NCBI GenBank assembly: GCA_030762935.1
Contig: CM060893.1
Coordinates: 12,134,001 to 12,198,000 of the forward strand
DNA: 64,000 nt
From: Hymenopus coronatus
Lineage: Eukaryota > Arthropoda > Insecta > Mantodea > Hymenopodidae
Direction: 5' to 3'
Shown piece by piece: positions 55,438 to 64,000 of the stretch. A model generated the notes under the pieces. That model was not told where the DNA came from and made no database searches. It was given only the letters and a program-made list of their open reading frames with translations. The position numbers and the translations under genes were made by a program. Position 1 is the first letter of the stretch, and each line of letters opens with the position of its first letter.

Positions 55438-56634
55438 CGAGGGGCATACTGAAAGTCATGAGCAACACTGTTTTACAATCTTATTTTTAGGCCAAACCAA
55501 ATACATCATCATAATCTACAGACTTTCTTTCACTTTTCGACATAGTCCCCATTGTTTTGCACACATTTTCCCCATCGTTCTACAAGTTTGAAAATGCCCT
55601 TGTGATAGAACTCCGTTCCAGCTGCCCGCAGACCCTGACACACTGCTTTCCGAATATCCTCCAGCGTCTCGTAGCGTTGGCCACGCATCTGCTCCTTCAC
55701 AGAACCGAAAAGATGGTAGTCGGAGGGTGCCAAGTCGGGACTGTAGGGAGGATGCCCTGATCTTCTCCATAGTGGCACGGGCAGTATGCGGACGCGCATT
55801 ATCCTGTTGGAAGGATGATCCTCTTTCCAGGGCGTTTATCACGCAAAGCCCGACGGAGCTTCAGAAGTGTCTCGATGTAGCGGTCAGAATTTATGGTTTG
55901 TCCAGGTTCAAGAAAGTCAACCAGAATACAACCTTGTGCATCCCAAAAGACACTTCCCATAACTTTTCCTACAGACTGCACTGTCTTCTCTTTCTTCTTC
56001 GATGGCGAGTTCAAGTGGTGCCATTCCATTCTCTGATGTTTCGTTTCTGGCTCATAGTGACGGAACCAGCTCTCATCTCGTCACAATACACGTCAAAAAT
56101 TCATCACCTTCATTATGAAATCTCTGAAGAAGGTTTTGTGCAATGGTTCTTCTCTGAAGTTTGTGGCCTTCAGTCAATAAACGGGAGACTCAACGGTCAC
56201 AGACCTTTCGATAACCCAAGCTGTGGATCATTTCTTGCACTGCACTATGTCCTATTCCAAGTTGCGCAGCAATTTCATTCACAGTGAAACGCCAATCTCC
56301 TGTAATGAGCTCATCAACTCTTTCCTTGTTGCGTTCTGTAGAGGCAGTTCGAGGACGCCCGCTACGAGGCGCATTTTGCAGAAGTCTGAGATGAATTTCA
56401 GGAGCAGATTTTCCTTCTTTCACAAGGAATTCAATGACAGCACGCTGTCGAAACGAAACATCGTCAGCCATTTTTCAAACACCGTCTGTGGTCACGTGAT
56501 AGACGCTAATGACGTCACAATATGTCAACGTGTGGCTTAAAGTCTGTAGATTACGATCCTGCAATTCGTTTCGTTACATTGTTGAAATTTAAATTTTTAC
56601 AATGGGTTGCTCGTGACTTTCAGTATGCCCCTCG
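55438..56634 (-). mobile_element. mariner transposon D with near-identical TIRs
   Basis: Left CGAGGGGCATACTGAAAGTC and inverted right CGAGGGGCATACTGAAAGTC continue as ATGAGCAAC / ACGAGCAAC, so about 30 bp match with one difference. TA flanks both sides (55436-55437, 56635-56636). 1,197 bp, typical mariner size. Confidence 0.93.
55530..56471 (-). pseudogene. mariner transposase pseudogene, mariner D
   Basis: ATG at 56471 opens MADDVSFRQRAVIEFLVKEG, then SAPEIHLRLLQ, NAPRSGRPRTAS and an HTH-like VNEIAAQLGIGHSAVQEM. The first catalytic region is broken: the expected GDES is replaced by a stop before ESWFRHYEPETK. Then VMGSVFWDAQGCILVDFL, a frame change, QQDNARPHTARAT (second Asp) and HPPYSPDLAPSDYHLF (third Asp). 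It ends NNGDYVEK at 55530. Two or three frame changes; otherwise well preserved. Confidence 0.9.
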
Positions 56635-56790
56635 TAGTATAGGAGGCAATAGGGAGGATTATAGTCCACACAAAATTTGATGATTATACAGCTTATCCAC
56701 CCACTGTGTGCAAGTCTGTGAACTAAATTTCAAATAACCTGTTCTTTTGAAATATTTATTGGTTTCAGTTTACACGCTTTTGTTATTTTT

Positions 56791-57385
56791 ACCTTCTCTA
56801 CAGATACATAGGTACTGTATTCCAGCCAAAAATGTTATATCCAAGATCTCACTGGACCGAAGCCCAGGTATTAAAAAACATTTTTAGAAAAAGTTCTCTG
56901 TGTCTGGACAGCATAAATTAGAATACAAAAAAAGATTACATGCCAAACTTGAAAATTAGGTTTAGTGCCTTCCACATTTCAGCCTCCCCCCACATGAACC
57001 ACTCTTTACATGAGTTTGTGAAATCTTTAATTTTCTTAAAATTGCTAACAATTTCGAGGAAATAGTATATATTTAAGCTATTTACATGGCAAATAAAATG
57101 CATATCTTTAATTTGTTGGGAATGTCTTTGCATTCTGGAAGAGTTTTACATTAACTTTAACCCATAAAGAAAAGACAGAAACACAAAACATTTACATCTC
57201 GTCAAAACACACAATTTATATCATATACATTTTGTTGCGCAGCTAACCTTTTAGAGATATTCCTTTTCACAGTTTCAATTTTAATAATTATACTTCTCTG
57301 AAACAGAATACTTCACTTATTTTGTTTTACTCCTGGTCAACAAAGAAAACTGAATTTGAACGAGTCATACAATAACATTTAGGAT
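56791..57385 (-). mobile_element. Old HR element
   Basis: ACCTTCTCTACAGATAC (tip), CCAAGATCTCACTGGA, GGACAGCATAAATTAG, CATGGCAAATAAAATGCATATC and TTTGTTGCGCAGCTAACC follow the HR order with strong divergence. The GT tract is absent and no terminal CACATCAGA is found. Confidence 0.7.
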
Positions 57386-58112
57386 TTAAAGATGCATGGT
57401 TTGAATTTGGGGGCATTTTGGGTAGTTGCTCCCATTTTTGCTAAAATGGGAAAGGAAAATACCATTCAGCGATTCACTTTTTATGGAAAAAAAAAACTGG
57501 TAAGCACATAAAAGCAGAATTGCATGTTGATTATGGAGACGTTTTGCTACCTATGACAACATATTAGTTGTAATTTTGATCATTGAACAAAAGTTTACAG
57601 TGATAAGAGGCAACAGGTGTGTCGACAGGAATAAAGCACGTGCCTGGTAGAAGTGGTTACCAAGAAAATCATTGACCCATATGACTCTTGTTGATTGTGA
57701 AATGAATATTAACAGTGACAGAGACCATAAGTATGTCAACAGGAATAAAATTAATATTGTGCACAATAATTTGCAAATGAAAAAGTTGTTGACCTAAACA
57801 GTGGAAGCAAGCAGATGTGTCTGAAGCTATATAACGTAAAATATAGACATTTTGCATTGAGTTATCACCATCCATCAACTTGCACTACAGAAACCAAGCA
57901 ACAATCAAAAGAATGGGTGGCTTCTGTGAATCTACTGAGGAAGTATCATCCCATCACATGAAAATTCTTATTTTTGGATGCATCAAACAGAAACATCGAG
58001 AGAAGTGTATCCCTAATATAAGACATCGAGAAATAAATTTGTATTTGGAAGAGGGGGAGGGAGAGAGAGAGAAAAGGCATCTTTATTAATAATTGACACT
58101 TCTAACAATTTT
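57386..58112. other. Unassigned spacer
   Basis: AT-rich. Minus-strand frames of 69-71 codons near 57551-57878 have no recognised domain. GA-rich run at 58049-58074. Confidence 0.45.
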
Positions 58113-58860
58113 ACTTTCTCTACAAGTACTATGCACAAGGGATGAGAAGATACTGTATTCTACCCATGTATTCTGACAGAGATTTCACTGGAAATTTTTT
58201 GAGTCTCTAGTGTAAAAAGTTTATTTAGAAAAAGGTCTGTGGGCATGTGTGGACAGCATAGCTCAAAAACGAAAACACCATTAAACACCAAATTTGGTAC
58301 TTAAGTTTAGTATCTTTTAAGGATGCCAACACAATTTTCAAGAAAATTCCCCCACCCAAAACTAACTTTTACTGGGAAAATGTTGCAAAATATTTTCTCA
58401 AAAATGGCTCCAATTTTAATTTAAAATAACATTAACTACACTTCCATCACAAATATAATGTATATGAATTTTCTGGGAATAGCTTCTGAAGACCTCTTCA
58501 TTTGGGATGAATTTTGATTAACTGGTAGACCGTAATAGAAAAAAAAAAAAAAATAAATAAATAAAAAAAAAAATAAAAAAAATAGATAAATAAATCTAGA
58601 TCTAGACCTTGTTATAAATTAGAGTTGGCATTTCCAAGATATTCTTCGTTATTGGTTTCAACGTCAAACTGTGCAAGTTTTCTCAACCTCATACCATTTT
58701 TTTTTCACTTTCTTTTCTGTTGGTAATGCAAATCAAACCTAACTTCAATTGTTCATATAGCATTTAAAAAAATTTGACCATCACTTTAGCCTAGTTTATA
58801 CCCTTATTTCTCTTCTGTTTAGAAGCAGACAATTCACTGGCATCTGAATCCTGATTAAAA
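58113..58860 (-). mobile_element. Old HR element
   Basis: Tip ACTTTCTCTACAAGTACTATG, then GACAGAGATTTCACTGG, GGACAGCATAGCTCAAAAAC and ATTTTCTGGGAATAGCTTC. An A-rich simple repeat (58539-58592) is inserted after ACCGTAATAG. The hairpin is partly eroded. Confidence 0.75.
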
Positions 58861-59400
58861 GTAAAAAGTTGTACAAAAAATACCAAACTTTGTATTTGAG
58901 TAGCTATCTTTAAAAGATACAACCAGTACATTTTTAAAAGTTCCACCTTCTTCTCTCTTTAAACTGAACATTTAAACTTGCTCATATTTATTTACATGAC
59001 AAAATATCTACTTGAATTTTTGGGCAGTAGTCTGTTCCAAGTCCTCTTCATTTGGAACAAATTTTGTGCAACTGCTAAATATTAAGCAATACACACAAAT
59101 TATTTAGAAAATTGTGTTTATGACAAGTCAATTCCTGTTATAAAAGGTTTGAATTGTTGAATACTTTCATCATTCTTTCAGTCCTGTTGATATTCAGTTG
59201 TTTTTTGCAATTGCATGGAAAGAATATGGAAATTTAAGTCTAGCATTTATTGACCAGTGCTTAAAAATCCATTTACCATTCCCTTTGCACTCATGCCAAA
59301 ATGTGCAATGTAGCAACTCCTGTAAATATTTATCTAGATTTGAAAAGAAGCAAATAGGAAAATAAGCTTTAACATTATGTTTTATATTCATTAATAAATG
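58861..59400 (-). mobile_element. Old HR fragment, lacking hairpin
   Basis: TACCAAACTTTGTATTTGAG, ATGACAAAATATCTACTTG and TGTGCAACTGCTAAATATTAAG match middle blocks. The second half is barely recognisable. Confidence 0.5.
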
Positions 59401-60440
59401 AGAGGGTAAACAAAGGCAAATGAAAGTGGTGCTGTTTACTGTGTCCCCCTACACTAAAATAATGAAACTAAATATGTAAAGGTTTATTTCTGACCTGAAA
59501 TAGATTGGAAAACTATGTTTTTATTGTAATAGCTAGCCTTAAAAATAAGTAGTTAGTAGACAAAGACATGTGAACTAACATATTTTTAGTTGTTTTTATG
59601 TATTTGTTTCCTGAAAATGTTTACACTCTCATTTACAAACAATCTCAACTTATCTGGCCAGATGTAAGATCTGCACTGAAGCCAGTAATTCATAGCTGAT
59701 GGAGGCAATATAAACCTAAAACATGTCAAGTTAAATTGAGAGAAAGAATTACTTTGATTACTGACCTCCATTCCTTGCCAAAAAAAGATATTAGATACAC
59801 TGCATGTCTACAAAAAAAAAAAAAAAAAAAGCTGCCAATTTCATGAATATAATCCCCATGTAATCTCCAAGCATGTAGTTCCAGACTTCTCTCTTATAGA
59901 TTTTTTCAGACTTTTTACAACTTCAAATGAGAACTTTTACAGGGATTAAGGAAACCAAGGTCTTCCTAGACATTCATGTAATTAAATTATAACAAAAAAT
60001 ATTTATTTACACTTTATTTAGCCAAAAGTTGATGTAAAAACAGAAACAATGATGTTCTGCAGATCTGCTGGAGGTTCAACAGGCATAAAGATAAATCTGA
60101 AAACAAAATCTCAAAAAACAAGATAAACATATTTGCACTTACATAGCAAGGGATGTATCGATAATTGTTAATTTAAGTGGGAATAAGGACCAATAGGGCC
60201 AAAATATAACTTACAGAAGAGTATCTGCCCTTGCACTTTGCTCTCTACAACTAGCATTACAAAAAGGATGCAAAATTAAAACAAGAAATAAAGCTGCATA
60301 TCCTAGTTCTATTTAAAGGTATAGAGATATATTTAAGTTGTTAAACCAAGACCAAGCTACATTACAGACCAACTTAGCCTTGCAATTTGATGTATTATCA
60401 AAGCCATAGTTTAAACTGCAGTAACACTTTCTGGTCTCTT
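59401..60440. other. Unassigned AT-rich spacer
   Basis: About 1 kb with simple A-runs (59810-59829) and no recognised gene or repeat. Could be intronic or intergenic. Confidence 0.5.
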
Positions 60441-60735
60441 ATCTAAATTTTCTGGAAATAGCCTGCAAAGGATTTTTATAATTGGTATATCACATGAACT
60501 AAAATGTACTACACAACAAATGTAGGTCTCTAAGAATACAATTTATTTTAATTCTTTTTATGTAATTAACATAATAACCACTATTGGTTTAGATTTTCAG
60601 ATTATTTCTCATTAGTTTAAAGTGCTGCTATTATTTTTAACAAGTCATGGTATGAAATTTTCAATCTTTTAAGAAGTTTTTTTTTACACCTCAAATTTAA
60701 TATAGATGAATAAGCTTTCTTAAAGATAATTCAGA
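60441..60735 (-). mobile_element. Old HR fragment
   Basis: ATCTAAATTTTCTGGAAATAG, then CTACACAACAAATGTAGGTC and AGAATACAATTTATTTTAA match the distal third with high divergence. Confidence 0.5.
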
Positions 60736-61139
60736 GAAATTGCCTAATATAAGGCCACTTCAATGCTGCTACCTATTTTTGAAATAATAAAAAAAAAAAG
60801 AGGCCTCCTACAACTACATAAAGAATTTGACCAGAAAGCAGAGGTGCGCTTGAACTTGGTTAAACACAGGTTTGTTCCAACTTTGACCACCCTTAAGTAT
60901 TGCAATCCTGCATTACAGTTACTTGAATTCAAATAGTGACAAAATTTGGTAAACAACTGATTTAGAGCTCTTTGTTGGAACAAACCACAAATAAGAACTA
61001 AAAACAAAAACTACTTAATAACCAAGACTCTTCCCATTAAATGCATCCACATTTTAGAACTGCTGTTTTGCAAATAGTGGATAATTGTTAGGAAGTACTT
61101 CAAATGCTCTTTCAGCTCCAAGCTGCTATGGAATTTTTT
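60736..61139. other. Unassigned spacer
   Basis: AT-rich. An 87-codon minus frame at 60744-61007 is Phe/Leu/Cys-rich without a recognised domain. Confidence 0.4.
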
Positions 61140-61368
61140 AAATAGTTTTAACACCCGCTTTTACTACTATGGCACTGAGGCAATCACACCGACACTGGAA
61201 ATGAAGATAAAGCACTGGTGGAATGTGATGGCAGGGGGAAACCAGATAACCCAGAGAAACCCCCCCCCTTGTACTGCTTTGTCCTCCACAAATCCCCCAT
61301 GCAGTCACTTGGGATCGAACCTGGGCTGCCTAGGTGAGTGGACTAACCACTCGGCCACGCTATGGAAG
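61140..61368 (-). mobile_element. tRNA-derived SINE, diverged
   Basis: On the minus strand CGTGGCCGAGTGGTTAG (A-box) and CAGGTTCGATCCC (B-box) head the same body as 52141-52364 (GGATTTGTGGAGGACAAAG, CATTCCACCAGTGC, AAAGCGGGTGTTAAAAC). It carries extra C-runs and more changes, in keeping with the older age of this end of the window. Confidence 0.75.
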
Positions 61369-62039
61369 TTTCTAGTTAAGAAATCAAATTCAGACAACAT
61401 TCAGAAATCTCAATTTTCTACAGAAATAATCCTGGCATATAAAGGAAGCAAATGAGATATAAAGCATGCAACACATTTTGATAATTTTGTTTAAATTAAT
61501 CACAGGAGAAAGACACAGAATGCCTGACCAACACAAGTAGCATGGAGGCACTGCCTCACTAATATCCTGGATGCATTCAAGTAAATATCCCTGATGACCT
61601 TTGCTTTATAGGCACAAGAAGAAAAACTGAACAGGTTCACCGCTGCCTACAAATCATGAAATGTTTAATTAAAAGGCATTATGTAGACATTCTTACTCAG
61701 TATTTTAGTTGGGCTTATAGAATGTTAACAAGAAGATTATTGGAAAATATAAAAGCTAATTGATTTTTAAGGGATCAAGCGTGTAAAAAGAAACTGCAAC
61801 AAGGTTGAGTAATGGAAAAAGTATTCATACAGCACAACTAACATGGTTACTGGTATTTTCAAATAAAAATAAAAGATATTGCTAAGATTTTGATTAGAAG
61901 TCTACACCATTATATCAGTAAAAAAGTAATGTGTGTTGAATATTAAATAAATAGGCTTCAAGAAAATAAACAATATTGCAATTCTGGAGGTATTTAACGG
62001 GGAAAAAAAGTATCATACATCACTGGAAATGTTAACATA
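61369..62039. other. Unassigned AT-rich spacer
   Basis: No recognised gene or repeat before the TA at 62038-62039. Confidence 0.45.
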
Positions 62040-63269
62040 CCAGGGTAATCCCAAAAGTAAGGTCTCCAAAATGCTGGTGTCATAGGGAAACTGTTTGTGT
62101 GGATGTTGATCATACTGTTTTGTTCCTTCCTATCTCCACTCTCTACAGAAACCACCGTACATCTTCTAGCACCCCCAGTCTTGGCTCAGTAGGCAGTTGC
62201 CATGGAGCTGCCATTAGCTACTGCCAGGTGCGAAGTACACACAGTTATTCGCTTTTTGAATGCAAAAGGGGTTAAATCAATCGAAATTCATCAACAGTTG
62301 ATGGAAGTATATGGAGAGTCTTGTAGGGATGTCAAAATGTCCGCAAGTGGTGGAAGAGAATTTGCAGATGGTTGTACAGAAATTCATGATGAGGAAAGCA
62401 GCGGGAGACCCACCATTTCTGATGAAACAATCACAAAGGTTGAACAAATCGTTGAAGATTGGCGGATCACTCTCGATGACATCTGCATTGTTGTTCCTGA
62501 GATTTCTCAAAGCACCATTCATTGGTCTGATTGAAGAGTTGAAATTTCGGAAGGTGTGTGCAAGATGGGAAGAATGCTGACAGAAGATCACAAAAAGCAA
62601 TGAGCTGAAAACTTTCTGCCAATTTCTTCAACGCTATGCAGATAAAAAAGACAACCTTTTGGATTCAATGGTCACGGGTGATGAAACCTGGACTTTCCAC
62701 TTCATACCTGAGACCACACAACAATTGCGTGAGTGGCAGCATTCCGGTTCACCCAAGACACGAAAATTCAAGAGAACAAAGTCTGCTAGTAAAGTCAGGG
62801 TAACTGTGTTTTGGGATTGAAAAGGGATATTGTTGGTTGACTTTGTGGATCCTGGGACGACAATAAATAAACTCAGACGGGCAATTCAGATCCGAACAGG
62901 AGGAATGTTGAGCAAGGCCATAAACATTCTCCATGACAATGCTTGTCCCCATGCCACCCGTCAAACCATGAATCTTCTGCTTATAGTTCAAACTTAGCAC
63001 CTAGTGATTACCACTTGTTTCCCAAGTTGAAAGAACACTTGGCTAAAGGAGCTTCACGACAAAGTGATAAATGAGGTCCATCACTTCTTCAAGAATATGG
63101 TGGCAAACTGGTATGACATGGGCATACAAAAACTGCCAGTGTACAAAAATGTATCGATCAAAATGACGATTATGTGGAAAAATATAAAAATGTTTAAGCT
63201 TCAAAACTATGTACATGTTTCCTTGTATTTTAAAAAAAATTGGAGACCTTACTTTTGGGATTACCCTTG
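62040..63269 (+). mobile_element. mariner transposon E with TIRs
   Basis: Left CCAGGGTAATCCCAAAAGTA then AGGTCTCCAA, and inverted right CAAGGGTAATCCCAAAAGTA then AGGTCTCCAA: about 30 bp with one difference. TA at both sides (62038-62039, 63270-63271). 1,230 bp. Confidence 0.93.
62202..63197 (+). pseudogene. mariner transposase pseudogene, mariner E
   Basis: MELPLATARCEVHTVIRFL, KGVKSIEIHQQLMEVYGES and DEESSGRPTISDE form the DNA-binding half in one frame. At about 62525 the frame shifts to IEELKFRKVCARW. Then MVTGDETWTFHFIPETTQQ (first Asp), KVRVTVFWD followed by a stop, KGILLVDFVDPGTTIN, ILHDNACPHATRQT (second Asp) and SNLAPSDYHLFPKLKEHLA-like codons with the third Asp around 63000. The end reads CIDQNDDYVEKYKNV with TAA at 63195. 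A different lineage from mariners A-D. Confidence 0.9.
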
Positions 63270-63394
63270 TAGAAGCCACCAACAGAACCCTTGTAGCAAG
63301 GTACACCTTTAGTGGCAAGCTGGTTTGATACATGGTGAGTTGTCTGCAATAAACAAATGGGCTGCAAAGGTAAAGAAACAACTTTGGGGGTAAG

Positions 63395-64000
63395 GAAAAT
63401 TATCTCCCAGTATCAAAAGGAAACTTAATTTTCAGAAATTGCTGATATTGGAAGAAGCCGGTCAACTGTGCAGTCCATTATATTGTGATATAGAGAAAGA
63501 AATACTCTCATAAATAGTGAAAGAATAGGGCAACCATATCAACACACACAGAGGAAAACTCCTAAATTGATAGCTTCTGGATTGTCCGTGCATGTTAATC
63601 ATCAGTTCGAAAAGGAAAGTATGCAAGGACTATTCACTATATTCTAAGAAGAGCTGGTTATGGAGCTACGATACCTAGAAGAAAATCATACATAGGCAAG
63701 AAGAACAAATCGAGATTGAGTTTGATCTAGAGCATGTATGCAAGAACACAAGTTTCTGGGATAAGGTACTGTTCACAGATGAAAGTAAACTTAATGTGTG
63801 TTTGTAAATGATGGCAGAATTTTGATCTGGAGAAAACTAAATACTGAGCTTGATCATAAACCTATTCAAACCAAGTGAAACATGGAGGTGGAGGAATTAT
63901 GGTATGGGGTTTTATGGCTACATCTGGGTTGGGCAACTTGTTTTTATTGAAGTAACATGGAGAGATTTCAGTACTTAAATATTCTAATGCAAAATAAAGC
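63395..64000 (+). pseudogene. Tc1-like transposase pseudogene, runs off the window
   Basis: Broken frames give a Tc1-type series: IADIGRSRSTVQSII (HTH), YQHTQRKTPKL, LFTIF..EELVMELRYLEENH (the Tc1 IRR..G region), then the first catalytic region around 63765-63790 (LFTDESK-like). WRKLNTELDHKPIQTK follows, then GGGGIMVWGFMATSGLGNLF in a shifted frame. Many stops. The third catalytic region and the 3' end lie beyond 64000. No Tc1 TIR was identified on the left. Confidence 0.8.

Overview
The window looks like a repeat-dominated, AT-rich stretch of an animal nuclear genome. The evidence is mariner/Tc1, hAT and CR1/L2-like remnants, tRNA-derived SINEs with A/B boxes and poly-A tails, long (GT)n runs, and no operons or prokaryotic-type genes. 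An arthropod is most likely and a chelicerate is possible, but the sequence does not prove it. I see no complete host protein-coding gene. Two short stretches have exon-like character: 19321-19583, a C-x2-C...H-x4-C finger-like frame behind an AG acceptor, and 54273-54329, an ATG in good context with 19 codons ending at CAG|GTGAGC.

The dominant component is one unnamed interspersed repeat, called here the 'HR element' (hairpin-ended repeat). It has more than 40 full or partial copies on both strands and a full length of about 790-900 bp. I call a copy '+' when its TCTGATGTG end has the lower coordinate. One end is TCTGATGTG...CACATGACTTTCTCTA. The other is a palindrome of about 45 bp ending TATAGAGAAAGT. 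Between them lie an internal palindrome (ATACCAA/TTGGTAT), a variable (GT)n tract and several more dyads. Where the empty site can be inferred, A/T tracts are longer by about 5 bp after insertion, and one isolated copy has TGTTT on both sides. That suggests a 5-bp A/T-rich target duplication and argues against a simple Helitron reading. The superfamily is unresolved. The 60-150 codon open frames inside these copies are frames of the repeat, not demonstrated genes.

Layout: 1-12.5 kb is HR elements with a SINE (2.5 kb) and a LINE 3' end (4.7-5.2 kb). A complete hAT element lies at 12.55-15.43 kb, with TIRs, an 8-bp target duplication and a decayed ZMYM1/DUF4371-type transposase. Tandem HR ends follow at 15.8-16.4 kb. 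17-33.4 kb is dense nested HR elements plus a TATGTA-type minisatellite (30 kb). 33.9-52 kb mixes five mariner copies or fragments from at least three lineages with HR elements, some of which sit inside the mariners at identical positions. 52.6-64 kb is different: HR copies are old and eroded, and there are SINEs, a Penelope-like fragment, two TIR-complete mariners (55.4 and 62.0 kb) and a Tc1-like remnant running off the right edge.

All recognisable transposase genes carry frameshifts or stops, so nothing here appears able to mobilise itself. The HR elements carry no recognisable transposase and would have to be mobilised by an autonomous relative elsewhere. The record is mainly one of successive insertions: HR into HR, SINE into HR, HR into mariner, and mariner copies apparently carrying HR cargo.
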